In this document: one piece after another, positions 26,646 through 35,258 of the stretch
Layout of the letters: the number at the start of each line of letters is the position of its first letter
Numbering within the stretch: position 1 is the stretch's first letter
The notes under the pieces: model-generated
What the model was told of the DNA's origin: nothing
Database searches by the model: none
What the model saw: only the letters and a program-made list of their open reading frames with translations
Source of the DNA: Flavobacterium sp. KJJ
GTDB lineage: Bacteria > Bacteroidota > Bacteroidia > Flavobacteriales > Flavobacteriaceae
DNA length: 64,000 bases
NCBI RefSeq assembly: GCF_000708595.2
Contig: NZ_JARP01000001.1
Coordinates: 744,001 to 808,000, forward strand
Direction: 5' to 3'
Position numbers and translations under genes: made by a program

Positions 26646-26779
26646 CATAAAGTCTTAAAGTCGAAGGTCGAAAGTCTTGGAATGGAAAGTAAATTTCTAT
26701 TTTAGTTTTTGATCTTCGACTTTTATTTTTACGAATTTTGACTTTGCAACTTTATGACTTTCTAACTTTAAGACTTAAA
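26646..26779. repeat. inverted word array before miaE
   Basis: Left arm: CATAAAGT, CTTAAAGT, CGAAGGT, CGAAAGT (26646-26675). Right arm: GACTTTGC, AACTTTAT, GACTTTCT, AACTTTAA, GACTTAAA, five octamers in perfect register (26740-26779), ending three bases before the miaE start at 26783. The arms are complements of AAAGT/ACTTT. Confidence 0.8.
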
Positions 26780-26782
26780 AAT

Positions 26783-27376
26783 ATGGGCGTACTAAGATTA
26801 CAACTGCCAACAGACCCAAGATGGGTAAATATTGTAGAGAAAAACATTGAAGAAATCTTGACAGATCACGCTTGGTGCGAGCAAAAAGCAGCAACAAATG
26901 CGATTACAATTATAACGAATAACTCTGAGCATCAAGATTTGGTGAAAGATTTATTGGCTTTAGCCAAAGAAGAAATCGATCATTTTGAACAGGTTCATAA
27001 TATTATTATCAAAAGAGGCTTAAAATTAGGTCGCGAACGTAAAGACGACTATGTAAATGAATTGTATTTGTATATGAAAAAAAGCGGCGACGGAAGCCGT
27101 GTTTCTGGATTAGTCGAAAGATTGCTTTTTTCAGCGATGATCGAAGCAAGAAGCTGTGAACGTTTTAAGGTTTTATCTGAAAATATTCAGGACGAAGAAT
27201 TAGCTGTTTTTTACAGGGAATTAATGGAAAGTGAAGCTGGACATTATACTACATTCATTACTTACGCACGTAAATACGGAGTTGGAATTGATGTAGAAAA
27301 ACGTTGGAGAGAATGGCTTGCCTATGAAGAATCAATCATTAAAAATTACGGAAAAGGAGAGACGATTCACGGGTAA
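26783..27376 (+). CDS. miaE: tRNA 2-methylthio-N6-isopentenyladenosine-37 hydroxylase
   Basis: Non-haem di-iron enzyme hydroxylating the isopentenyl side chain of ms2i6A37 in tRNA. The 197-residue four-helix protein has the di-iron ligands in the expected places: EKNIEEILTDHAWCEQKAA, AKEEIDHFEQVH (ExxH), FSAMIEARSCERF and ESEAGHYTTF (ExxxH). I chose ATG 26783 because the upstream in-frame alternative at 26738 would translate the right arm of the repeat. The family MiaE assignment is good; no mia genes are adjacent. Confidence 0.9.
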   Translation: MGVLRLQLPTDPRWVNIVEKNIEEILTDHAWCEQKAATNAITIITNNSEHQDLVKDLLALAKEEIDHFEQVHNIIIKRGLKLGRERKDDYVNELYLYMKKSGDGSRVSGLVERLLFSAMIEARSCERFKVLSENIQDEELAVFYRELMESEAGHYTTFITYARKYGVGIDVEKRWREWLAYEESIIKNYGKGETIHG

Positions 27377-27506
27377 AAAGTTTTGTTTCAGGCTTTTTTT
27401 ATTTCAGGTTTCAGGTTTTCTTTGTTTCAAGTTTGTCACGTGAGTGAAATCTAAACGCGTTCTGATTGAAAATTTCAGGTTTACAATAAATAAAATCAGT
27501 ATAAAT

Positions 27507-27662
27507 CCGCGTCTTCTCGAAGCGAATCTGTGTCATCTGCGTCAAAAGGTACGTTCCAATTAAAAAACTTCTTGAACCTCCGTGCCATCTTTGTGAATCT
27601 CTGTAAAACTCTAAAATAAAAAATCCCCGTCTTCGCAAAGCGAATCTTTCACATCCGCGTTC
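27507..27662. repeat. two direct copies of a ~38 bp degenerate element
   Basis: Copy 1 at 27507-27545 and copy 2 at 27625-27662 share CGTCTTC, AAGCGAATCT, CATC and GCGT in the same order and spacing. Between them is CCGTGCCATCTTTGTGAATCTCTGT, of related composition (27580-27604 region). Confidence 0.6.
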
Positions 27663-27729
27663 CAAATAAACGCAAAGTTTTAATAATCTAAATTCTATCC
27701 CGAAGCTTCGGGACTACAATCTAAAATTG

Positions 27730-27737
27730 TATCTTTG
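27730..27737 (+). promoter_or_regulatory. guaC -7 promoter box
   Basis: TATCTTTG, 22 bases before the guaC ATG; just downstream of the TCCCGAAGCTTCGGGA palindrome, which could be an operator or a dispersed repeat. Confidence 0.6.
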
Positions 27738-27759
27738 AAAGTAACCAAAATTCAAAGCC

Positions 27760-28800
27760 ATGAGAATAGAAACTGATCTGAAATTAGGATTTAAGGACGT
27801 AATGATTCGACCAAAAAGATCAACGCTGAAAAGCAGATCTGAAGTATCTTTAGAAAGAAATTTTAAGTTTTTGCACAGCACTTCAGATTGGACAGGAATC
27901 CCAATTATGGCGGCAAATATGGATACAGTTGGTACTTTTGAAATGGCTCAGGTTTTAGCCAAAGAAAAACTTTTTACGGCAATTCATAAACACTATACTT
28001 TAGAAGAGTGGAATGATTTTTTAAAAAATGTCACTCCCGATTTCTACAATTATATTGCTATAAGTACAGGAACGGGAAAAGAAGATTTTGCTAAAATCGG
28101 CCAAATTATTACAGCAAATCCTTTATTGAAATTCATTTGCATTGACGTTGCGAACGGTTATTCAGAACATTTTGTACAATTTTTAAAACAAACGCGAAAA
28201 CAATATCCGGATAAAGTTATTATTGCAGGAAATGTAGTTACAGGTGAAATGGTCGAAGAACTATTATTGGCCGGAGCTGATATTGTAAAAGTCGGGATTG
28301 GCCCGGGATCTGTTTGTACAACTCGCGTAAAAACAGGCGTGGGTTATCCGCAGCTTTCAGCGATTATAGAATGTGCAGATGCAGCGCACGGATTAGGCGG
28401 ACATATTATAAGCGACGGCGGATGCAGCACTCCTGGAGATGTTGCTAAAGCATTTGGAGCAGGTTCAGATTTTGTAATGCTGGGCGGAATGCTGGCCGGA
28501 CATACTGAAAGTGGAGGAGAATTGATCGAAGTGGAAGGCAAGAAATTCAAACAATTTTACGGAATGAGTTCTACAACTGCTATGGATAAACATGTTGGTG
28601 GCGTTGCTGAATATCGTGCAAGCGAAGGGAAAACAGTTCAGGTGCCGTTTAAAGGAAATGTAATAAGCACAGTTTTAGATATTCTAGGCGGTTTAAGAAG
28701 CACTTGTACTTATGTTGGCGCTTCGAGATTAAAAGAATTGACCAAGCGAACTACTTTTATAAGAGTCAGCGAGCAAGAAAATCAAGTTTTTACAAATTAG
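27760..28800 (+). CDS. guaC: GMP reductase
   Basis: NADPH-dependent deamination of GMP to IMP in purine salvage. The 346-residue TIM-barrel protein belongs to the IMPDH/GMPR family. It lacks the CBS domain insertion of IMP dehydrogenase and has the catalytic [20 protein letters not shown] loop with Cys186, the same number as the catalytic Cys of E. coli Gua[15 protein letters not shown] and [29 protein letters not shown] are further signatures. The next gene, a GNAT, starts 15 bases downstream. Confidence 0.94.
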   Translation: MRIETDLKLGFKDVMIRPKRSTLKSRSEVSLERNFKFLHSTSDWTGIPIMAANMDTVGTFEMAQVLAKEKLFTAIHKHYTLEEWNDFLKNVTPDFYNYIAISTGTGKEDFAKIGQIITANPLLKFICIDVANGYSEHFVQFLKQTRKQYPDKVIIAGNVVTGEMVEELLLAGADIVKVGIGPGSVCTTRVKTGVGYPQLSAIIECADAAHGLGGHIISDGGCSTPGDVAKAFGAGSDFVMLGGMLAGHTESGGELIEVEGKKFKQFYGMSSTTAMDKHVGGVAEYRASEGKTVQVPFKGNVISTVLDILGGLRSTCTYVGASRLKELTKRTTFIRVSEQENQVFTN

Positions 28801-28815
28801 TATTTTTCAAATAAT

Positions 28816-29313
28816 ATGATTTCACTTTCAGAAGCAACAATAGCAAATCTTAAAACAATTCAAGAAATAGCACATTTAACTTGGCCGCTGACCTATGGAG
28901 AAATTTTATCTAAAGAACAGTTAGATTATATGTTGAATCTAATTTATTCAGATGAAGCCTTAAAAACTCAATTTGAAAAGAAAGAACAGTTGTTTTATTT
29001 AATTTTAGATGATGAAACAACAGTTGGTTTTATCGGAATTGAACATAATTACAAAAATGGATTCGTAACTAGAATTCATAAAATATATCTTTTGCCAGAA
29101 ACTCAGGGAAAAGGAATAGGAAAAAAAGTTATAGCAGAAATCGAAAAATTAGCATTTGAAAAAAAATCAATCGCATTATCACTAAATGTAAATAGATTTA
29201 ATAACGCACTCCGTTTCTATCAAAAACTAGGATTTGAAGTTACCGATGAAGTCAATATTGACATTGGAAATGGATTTTTGATGGAAGATTATGTGATGGA
29301 AAAGCGATTGTAA
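28816..29313 (+). CDS. GNAT-family N-acetyltransferase
   Basis: The 165-residue protein has the GNAT acetyl-CoA site as IHKIYLLPETQGKGIGKKVIAEIE (motif A, Q/RxxGxG/A) at about 91-114, and motif B as LNVNRFNNALRFYQKLGFEV. The substrate is unknown. It is only 15 bases after guaC and so probably shares its transcript. The sequence resembles many flavobacterial general GNATs acting on small molecules or protein N-termini. Confidence 0.85.
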   Translation: MISLSEATIANLKTIQEIAHLTWPLTYGEILSKEQLDYMLNLIYSDEALKTQFEKKEQLFYLILDDETTVGFIGIEHNYKNGFVTRIHKIYLLPETQGKGIGKKVIAEIEKLAFEKKSIALSLNVNRFNNALRFYQKLGFEVTDEVNIDIGNGFLMEDYVMEKRL

Positions 29314-29376
29314 AGGTTAAAATAAATCATAAAAAGGCATTGACTGTAATTGTACTTAGCTAAATATTAAAAAAGC

Positions 29377-29384
29377 TAACTTTG
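29377..29384 (+). promoter_or_regulatory. -7 promoter box of HI0074/MNT pair
   Basis: TAACTTTG, 13 bases before the ATG at 29398, so the frameshifted gene and the nucleotidyltransferase gene appear to form one transcription unit. Confidence 0.55.
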
Positions 29385-29397
29385 TAAAAAAAATAAT

Positions 29398-29858
29398 ATG
29401 GAAGATATAAGATGGGAACAAAGATTTTCTAATTTTAATAAAGCGCTATTAAAGTTAGACGAATCAAACAAAATTATTTAGATGACGAAGATGAATTAGA
29501 TGCTGATAATTTAGGATATGTTGTAGAGGAACTAATAAAAGAAGGCCTAATTCAAAGATTTGAATATACTCATGAATTAGCTTGGAATGTAATGAAAGAT
29601 TATGCTTTTTTTCAGGGAAATTCGACAGTTGGGGGTTCTAGAGATGCAACAAGGGAAGCTTTTAGATTACATATAATTGATAATGCTGAAATGTGGATGG
29701 ATATGATTCAGATCCATAATAAAACTTCTCATACTTATAATGAGGAAATTGCAAATGAAATATTTAATAAAATAATTAATGACTATTTCCAATTGTTTTT
29801 AGATTTTCAAAAAAAAAATGGAAGAAAAAAAAGTGGTGAACAAATTAATCTAATTTAA
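29398..29858 (+). pseudogene. HI0074-family (HEPN-fold) partner protein, frameshifted
   Basis: Reading from ATG 29398 gives MEDIRWEQRFSNFNKALLKL, then meets TAG at 29479-29481. The downstream part continues in another frame from about 29463 (IKQNYLDDEDE...YVVEELIKEG...RFEYTHELAWNVMKDY) to 29858. Joined, the two parts make a normal-looking HI0074-family protein of about 150 residues, the helical partner of minimal nucleotidyltransferases. A single lost base near 29463 explains the break. The family segment normally reading R-N-x-T-S-H (RX4H) is HNKTSHTY here, so the Arg is also replaced. Sequencing error cannot be excluded. Confidence 0.75.
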
Positions 29859-29862
29859 TTTT

Positions 29863-30180
29863 ATGAGTTCGTTTGGTCTTTCTTCAAATTATATAACTAA
29901 AATTAATTCAGTATTTCATCAGTATTTTAATATTGATGAAGTTATAATATTTGGTTCAAGAGCGAAAGGCAACTATAGAGATAATTCTGATATTGATTTG
30001 GTAATAAAAGGAAAATTCATTGATTTGTCAACTTTGCAACAAATCGAAAACAAATTAGAAGAGTTATATATACCCAATTTTATTGATTTAATAATCTTTG
30101 ATAAAATTGAAAACCCTGATTTGGTAAATCATATAAATAGAGTAGGTAAACAGTTTTATAAAAAAGGCAAATCTTATTAA
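29863..30180 (+). CDS. MNT-type minimal nucleotidyltransferase (HI0073-like)
   Basis: The 105-residue product has the nucleotidyltransferase core FGSRAKGNYRDNSDIDLVIKG (about 27-47), with the GS motif and the two metal-binding Asp of DxD. The third carboxylate is probably in IDLIIFDKIE. It starts 4 bases after the HI0074-like gene, the standard two-gene layout of HI0073/HI0074 and of HEPN/MNT toxin-antitoxin pairs, in which the MNT protein modifies and neutralises the HEPN partner. It is intact, unlike the partner. Confidence 0.85.
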   Translation: MSSFGLSSNYITKINSVFHQYFNIDEVIIFGSRAKGNYRDNSDIDLVIKGKFIDLSTLQQIENKLEELYIPNFIDLIIFDKIENPDLVNHINRVGKQFYKKGKSY

Positions 30181-30186
30181 TTTGTA

Positions 30187-30822
30187 TTAACTCACAATAA
30201 TATCATATTTAAATAATAATCCTTTTACTTCTTTTAAAGCAAAAACAGCTTTTTTGAGCTTAGTTTTTGATGGATCAATTGTATAATTGTAACTGGTCTT
30301 AAAATCGGCTTTGTTGGCAGTTGCCTTGTCAAATTCTGAGCGATATAAATCGCAATTATCAAAAAGTACGCTTGTAAGATCTGTTGCCATAAAATCTACC
30401 GCAATTAAACTGCAGTTGGTAAAAGTAGTTCCTTTGATTTTTAGTGTGTAAAACTTAGAAAAATCAAGGATGCAATCGTAAAAATGAACTTCAAAAATTA
30501 GTTTGTCGCACATGGCGAAATTCACTTCCTTAATTTCGCATCGATTAAAAGATGCAGTTCTAAAAGCGACGTAATTAATCTTTGCTTCACTAAAAGTACA
30601 ATCATTAAAAATGCAGTCAATAAAAGTAACAGCTAAAAAGGTGCAGGCAGAAAAATTGCATTTATTAAATATACAGCATTCGAAATCCTTAAAATTAAGA
30701 TCGTCTCTATTATAAATAATAGTATCGTATTCTTTATCAAGGAAATATTCGCTCTCTTTTTTCAAGGTGACTTTTAATTTTTTAGGTTGAAAAGATACTA
30801 ATTTAAGTAAAATATTATGCAA
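30187..30822 (-). CDS. pentapeptide-repeat protein, Qnr/McbG-like size
   Basis: The 211-residue protein is built largely of A(D/N)LXX-type pentapeptides (FKDFE CCIFN KCNFS ACTFL AVTF..., later SCLFD/DCDLY-like units), predicting a right-handed quadrilateral beta-helix. The C-terminal SYNYTIDPSKTKLKKAVF followed by LKEVKGLLFKYDIIV resembles the dimerisation tail of Qnr/McbG proteins that protect gyrase, but such function is not shown. The only plausible start is TTG at 30820-30822: an in-frame TAA lies two codons upstream, and no ATG precedes the repeats. It converges on the MNT gene with only 6 bases between. Confidence 0.75.
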   Translation of the reverse strand: MHNILLKLVSFQPKKLKVTLKKESEYFLDKEYDTIIYNRDDLNFKDFECCIFNKCNFSACTFLAVTFIDCIFNDCTFSEAKINYVAFRTASFNRCEIKEVNFAMCDKLIFEVHFYDCILDFSKFYTLKIKGTTFTNCSLIAVDFMATDLTSVLFDNCDLYRSEFDKATANKADFKTSYNYTIDPSKTKLKKAVFALKEVKGLLFKYDIIVS

Positions 30823-30898
30823 AATTTACAGTCAAAATTTATAATTTGATGTAGCTTTACGTTGATTTTTTTTAAAGTAAAAATGATAATTACAAAAT

Positions 30899-32308
30899 AT
30901 GGAATCAACAAGAAAAGAACATGATTTTTTAGGAGAATTAGATATTCCTAATCAACTATATTATGGTATTCAGACCTTTAGAGCTGTAGAGAATTTTAAT
31001 ATTACGGGAATTCCAATTTCAAAAGAACCTTTATTTATCAAAGCTTTAGGGTATGTAAAAAAAGCCGCTGCTATGGCAAATAAAGACTGTGGCGCTTTAG
31101 ATCCTAAAATTGCCGAAGCAATTTGCTACGGAAGTGATCAGGTTATTGAAGGTAAATTCGATAAAGAATTTGTAAGCGACTTGATTCAGGGCGGGGCGGG
31201 AACTTCAGTAAATATGAATGCAAATGAAGTAATTGCCAATATTGGTTTAGAATATCTTGGACATAAAAAAGGGGAATACAATTTCCTTCACCCAAATAAT
31301 CATGTTAACTGTTCTCAATCTACAAATGATGCGTACCCGTCTGCTTTTAGAATTGCACTTTACTTGAAAATGGAAAGTTTTATTAAAACATTAGAAGGCT
31401 TGGAAATCGCTTTTGCTGCAAAAGGAGAGGAGTTTAAAAATGTTTTAAAAATGGGAAGAACGCAATTGCAAGATGCCGTTCCGATGACTTTAGGACAAGA
31501 ATTTAAATCTTACGCAACTACAATTGGTGAAGACGTACGAAGGTTAAAAGATGCTCAGAGCCTGGTTTTAGAAATCAATATGGGAGCTACTGCAATTGGT
31601 ACAAGAGTAAATGCACCAGAAGGATATCCTGAAATTTGTGTAAACTACTTAGCAAAAGAAGTTGGAATTCCGCTAACACTTTCACCAGATTTAATTGAAG
31701 CGACAGTCGATACTGGAGCGTATGTTCAAATCATGGGAACATTAAAAAGAACGGCTGTAAAAATCTCTAAAATCTGCAACGATTTAAGATTATTGAGTTC
31801 TGGACCAAGAACAGGTATAAACGAAATTAATTTGCCCGCACGTCAGCCGGGTTCTTCTATTATGCCCGGAAAAGTAAATCCGGTAATTCCAGAAGTAGTC
31901 AACCAGACTTGTTTTTATGTAATCGGACAGGATTTAACGGTTACTATGGCAGCTGAAGCAGGACAATTACAATTAAATGTAATGGAACCAGTAATTGCTT
32001 TTGCTATGTTTACATCGTTAGACTATCTTTCAAATGCAATTCAAACTCTAATTGATAAATGTATCATCGGAATTACTGCAAATGTTGATCACTGTTATAA
32101 TATGGTAATGAACAGTATTGGAATTGTAACACAATTGAACCCTATTTTAGGTTATGAAGAAAGTGCAAGTATTGCCGGCGAAGCTTTAAAAACAAATAAA
32201 AGCGTTCATGAAATTGCTGTTATCGAGAGAAAAGTAATCACTCAGGAAAAATGGGATGAGATTTATTCTTTAGAGAATCTAATTCATCCAAAATTTATCA
32301 CGAAATAA
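30899..32308 (+). CDS. aspA: aspartate ammonia-lyase
   Basis: Deaminates aspartate to fumarate. The 469-residue fumarase/aspartase-superfamily protein starts with STRKEHDFLGELDIPNQLYYGIQT, typical of AspA, and has GAGTSVNMNANEVIAN, the substrate-binding VNCSQSTNDAYPSA region, GRTQLQDAVPMTLGQEF and the catalytic loop GSSIMPGKVNPVIPEVVNQ. Fumarase C is the main alternative. The N-terminus and the absence of the FumC-type HNTQVPxxT form favour aspartase. Confidence 0.92.
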   Translation: MESTRKEHDFLGELDIPNQLYYGIQTFRAVENFNITGIPISKEPLFIKALGYVKKAAAMANKDCGALDPKIAEAICYGSDQVIEGKFDKEFVSDLIQGGAGTSVNMNANEVIANIGLEYLGHKKGEYNFLHPNNHVNCSQSTNDAYPSAFRIALYLKMESFIKTLEGLEIAFAAKGEEFKNVLKMGRTQLQDAVPMTLGQEFKSYATTIGEDVRRLKDAQSLVLEINMGATAIGTRVNAPEGYPEICVNYLAKEVGIPLTLSPDLIEATVDTGAYVQIMGTLKRTAVKISKICNDLRLLSSGPRTGINEINLPARQPGSSIMPGKVNPVIPEVVNQTCFYVIGQDLTVTMAAEAGQLQLNVMEPVIAFAMFTSLDYLSNAIQTLIDKCIIGITANVDHCYNMVMNSIGIVTQLNPILGYEESASIAGEALKTNKSVHEIAVIERKVITQEKWDEIYSLENLIHPKFITK

Positions 32309-32325
32309 AAGATTATTTATGATCT

Positions 32326-32361
32326 AAAAAGCCTTCAGTGTTTATATGACGGCTTTTTTAT
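32326..32361 (+). terminator. terminator after aspA
   Basis: AAAAAGCC and GGCTTTTTT stem around a 17-base loop containing a weaker inner pairing; T-rich end. Confidence 0.7.
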
Positions 32362-32391
32362 GCTTTTAAAAATATGTTTTAAAGCATTTTA

Positions 32392-32871
32392 TTAATAGAA
32401 TATTTTATAAAAAATACCAGCTAAAATAAGATATATAAAAAGACATATTACATTAACAAACAATACTTTGAGGTATTTATTTAATGAAGGAATATTTTCT
32501 CTAAAAAAGGTATAATTCATTACTGTTGCTGCACCGCCAATGAATCCTCCAATTGCGCCTCCGCCGATTATTATTAAAAAAGGCAAACCGCCAATTAAAT
32601 ATTCATACCATTTTAATTTTTTTGCCATAGGATGTTTCGTTCCATTTATATTCAAAACTTGTGCTGATATATCTGGAAAATTTGCTTTAGGGAAAGCTTT
32701 AACGGTTTCATTATTGGCTGTTTTTAATAAAAATGGCTTCCCTTTTTCTTTAGTTTGCTCAACAAGAATCCCATTTTGTTTTAATGTTGATTTGCCTGAG
32801 AAAATATTATTTTCAAATTCAAAAGTATCGTTTGGAAAGTCTTCTAGAGTAAATTCAAAATTATTTTTCAT
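32392..32871 (-). CDS. hypothetical membrane protein
   Basis: I do not recognise the family. The 159-residue product has a soluble beta-rich N-terminal half (about 1-85, with FPNDTFEFENNIFSGKSTL and LNINGTKHPMAKKLKWYEYL) and two to three hydrophobic C-terminal segments (about 90-112, GLPFLIIIGGGAIGGFIGG, and 135-157). It stands alone between convergent aspA and divergent BamA-like gene. Confidence 0.65.
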   Translation of the reverse strand: MKNNFEFTLEDFPNDTFEFENNIFSGKSTLKQNGILVEQTKEKGKPFLLKTANNETVKAFPKANFPDISAQVLNINGTKHPMAKKLKWYEYLIGGLPFLIIIGGGAIGGFIGGAATVMNYTFFRENIPSLNKYLKVLFVNVICLFIYLILAGIFYKIFY

Positions 32872-33156
32872 TGTTTATTTTTTTAGGAATGTTTCAAATG
32901 AAATCATTAGTGTTGGTGTATTTAAATATTTTGCAAAAATAATTGAAACTGGTAATTTGCGTGATTGCTAAAAGCTTAAAAAGAAACAGAATAAGATTTT
33001 ATTTCAATAGTAATTTGAAGAATAATTTATTCTAAATATAGAACTTGTTTTTTAGATGTATTAAGTCTATATATAATTTTAGTTTTATAAAGTGTTGAAA
33101 ATAAGCGTTATATTTACATAGCAATTGATGTTATTTCAGAAAATTAAAATTCTTAG
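32872..33156. other. A+T-rich intergenic region
   Basis: 285 bases between two divergent genes. I see no frame, hairpin or word array worth naming; promoters for both genes must lie here, but no TAnnTTTG box stands out. Confidence 0.4.
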
Positions 33157-34428
33157 ATGATAAAAATTTTAAAAAATAATTGTTTTCAGAATAAATACAG
33201 CCTTTTAGGATTGTTCTTCTTTATTCAATTCAGTTTGATTGCTCAAATTGAATCAGGCGGTTCCGAAATTTGTCCACCAAAAACATTCTTCGAACTTTTT
33301 ACAAAAAAAGATTCTGTTCATGTAATTAAACCTGTAAAAAACAGTTTTTTTTTAGTTATTCCAGTTATCGGTTCTCAGCCGGCGACCGGATTTGTTTTTG
33401 GCGGTGTAGCACAGTATACTTTTAAAGGAAAACAAAAAGTAGCTAAATATTCAATTGCCAATGTGGGCATAACTTATACAACAAAAAAACAGTGGCTTGT
33501 CAATATTAAAAACAGTATTCTTCTAAAAAACAATAAGATATTTCTAAACGGAGATTATAGAATCTATATATTTTCTCAGCCCAATTACGGTTTAGGAACT
33601 AATATTATTCCGCCTCGACGCGATCAGGAACCAAATTTTAGTATTGATTCGCTTGCTCAGCCAATGGATTATAATTATTTTAAGTTTCACCAAACGGCTT
33701 CTTTTGAGGTAAAGCCTAATTTTTATGTCGGAGGTGGTGTAAATATCGACTGGTATACTTCTATAAAAGATAAAGAATTGGATATTGCAAATGGAATATC
33801 TACGTATCATTATGATTACAGTCAAAAATATGGATTTAATAATTTAGAATATTTTTTAACGGGCGTAAGTCTTAATTTGGTATACGATTCACGAGACAAT
33901 CAAATTAATGCTACACACGGCTGGTTTGCCAATATTAATTATAGATTTAATCCCGTATTGTTTAAAAATCAGGAATACAGTAATGTTTTATATACAGAAT
34001 ATCGAAATTTTATTCCGCTTTCGGCAAAAAAGAAAGGCTATATTTTGGCACTTTGGACCTATGGACAATTTGTAACCAGAGGAAAAGTTCCGTATTTAAA
34101 CCTGCCCGCAAATGGCTGGGACCAGCGAAGCCGAAGCGCCGAAGGGTATACACAGGGATTGTTTAGAGGAACGAATTTAGTTTATCTTTCAACTGAATTT
34201 CGCTTTCCAATTACCTGTAATCAAATGTTTAGCGGTACGGTTTTTACCAATTTTGTAACCGCAAATAATCCAGATACAAATACCCATCTTTTTCAATATA
34301 TTCAGCCTTCATTTGGTGCAGGATTACGAATTTTAATCGATAAAGCAACCCGAACGAATCTAATTGTAGACTACGCTTGGGGCAATAATTCAAAAGGTTT
34401 TTATTTGAATGCCGGCGAAACTTTCTAA
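33157..34428 (+). CDS. BamA/TamA-like (Omp85 barrel domain) outer-membrane protein
   Basis: The 423-residue protein has a signal peptide (about 1-36, FSLIAQ), then a C-terminal Omp85-type beta-barrel with VSLNLVYDSRDNQINATHGWFANINYRF (the YDSRDN...G motif), the FRGTNLVYLSTEFRFPI strand and a final LIVDYAWGNNSKGFYLNAGETF ending in Phe. No POTRA domains are present, so it resembles the short surface-antigen D15-like proteins of Bacteroidetes rather than BamA itself. Cargo or function unknown. Confidence 0.82.
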   Translation: MIKILKNNCFQNKYSLLGLFFFIQFSLIAQIESGGSEICPPKTFFELFTKKDSVHVIKPVKNSFFLVIPVIGSQPATGFVFGGVAQYTFKGKQKVAKYSIANVGITYTTKKQWLVNIKNSILLKNNKIFLNGDYRIYIFSQPNYGLGTNIIPPRRDQEPNFSIDSLAQPMDYNYFKFHQTASFEVKPNFYVGGGVNIDWYTSIKDKELDIANGISTYHYDYSQKYGFNNLEYFLTGVSLNLVYDSRDNQINATHGWFANINYRFNPVLFKNQEYSNVLYTEYRNFIPLSAKKKGYILALWTYGQFVTRGKVPYLNLPANGWDQRSRSAEGYTQGLFRGTNLVYLSTEFRFPITCNQMFSGTVFTNFVTANNPDTNTHLFQYIQPSFGAGLRILIDKATRTNLIVDYAWGNNSKGFYLNAGETF

Positions 34429-34554
34429 TAAAAAATATTCTAAAAGCATTTCGAAATACTAAAAGCTCATTTTTTTATTGGTTTATATGTTCAACTGTTC
34501 ATAATTAAATCATAATTTACAACTATTGCCATTTAGATTTTTAAACTCAATTCT

Positions 34555-34562
34555 TATTTTTG
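34555..34562 (+). promoter_or_regulatory. -7 promoter box of two-component operon
   Basis: TATTTTTG, 20 bases before ATG 34583. Confidence 0.55.
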
Positions 34563-34582
34563 TTACTAATAGAAATATTTAG

Positions 34583-35257
34583 ATGAAATTATTAATAGTC
34601 GAAGACGAACCAAATCTTTTATCCATTCTGCGTAAAGGATTTGCCGAAAACAATAACGAAGTCAGCGTGGCTCTCGATGGCAAAACAGCTCTCGAAATGA
34701 TTCACAATTACAATTTTGATGTTGTAGTCTTAGATGTTATGCTGCCCGATATCAACGGAATCGAAATTTGCAGAAGATTGCGTGCCAGCAAAAATTTTGT
34801 CCCAATTTTACTTTTGACCGCTTTAGGAACTTCAGAAAATATTGTAACCGGATTAAACGCTGGTGCCGATGATTATTTAGTGAAGCCTTTTAAATTTGGA
34901 GAACTCGATGCAAGAGTAAATGCCTTGAACAGAAGAGCAAATCAGGAAACTGAAAAAGTAGATACTATCGTAATTGCAGATTTAGAGATTAATGGAAAAG
35001 CTAAAACCGTAAAAAGAAACGGAGAATCAATTGTCTTGACTGCGAAAGAATTTAAATTATTGTATTATTTGGCCAAAAATACAGGCAGAATAGTATCGCG
35101 CGATCAAATTTTAGATAATGTCTGGGACATTAATTTTGATATGAATACTAACGTTGTTGATGTGTATATCAATTACTTGAGAAAAAAAATAGATAAGCCT
35201 TTTAATTCCAAACTTATTCATACCATGAAGGGTTTAGGTTATGTTATACAGCCATAA
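34583..35257 (+). CDS. OmpR/PhoB-type response regulator
   Basis: The 224-residue protein has a receiver domain (1-118) with acidic pocket VEDE, phosphoacceptor Asp51 (VVVLDVMLPDING), Thr in LLLTALG and Lys in DDYLVKPF. It is followed by a winged-helix DNA-binding domain (about 128-224) with VLTAKEFKLLYYLAKNTGRIVSRDQIL and VYINYLRKKID. Its stop at 35257 is one base before the ATG of the partner kinase, so the pair is co-translated. Target genes are unknown. Confidence 0.95.
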   Translation: MKLLIVEDEPNLLSILRKGFAENNNEVSVALDGKTALEMIHNYNFDVVVLDVMLPDINGIEICRRLRASKNFVPILLLTALGTSENIVTGLNAGADDYLVKPFKFGELDARVNALNRRANQETEKVDTIVIADLEINGKAKTVKRNGESIVLTAKEFKLLYYLAKNTGRIVSRDQILDNVWDINFDMNTNVVDVYINYLRKKIDKPFNSKLIHTMKGLGYVIQP

Positions 35258-35258
35258 A

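Larger units (their letters stand above)
27377..27759. other. 383-base non-coding gap rich in short repeats
   Basis: No convincing gene. It contains three TTTCAGG words (27386, 27402, 27409), the same word as the arrays at 57661 and 59461. There are two similar copies of a segment reading CGTCTTC..AAGCGAATCT..CATC.GCGT (27507-27545 and 27625-27662), a perfect 16-base palindrome TCCCGAAGCTTCGGGA (27698-27713), and the guaC promoter box. A minus-strand frame at 27411-27665 simply translates these repeats. Confidence 0.7.

Noticed and set aside
27411-27665. Minus-strand reading frame of 84 codons before guaC
   Set aside because: It is only the translation of short degenerate repeats and has no promoter or protein-like pattern.
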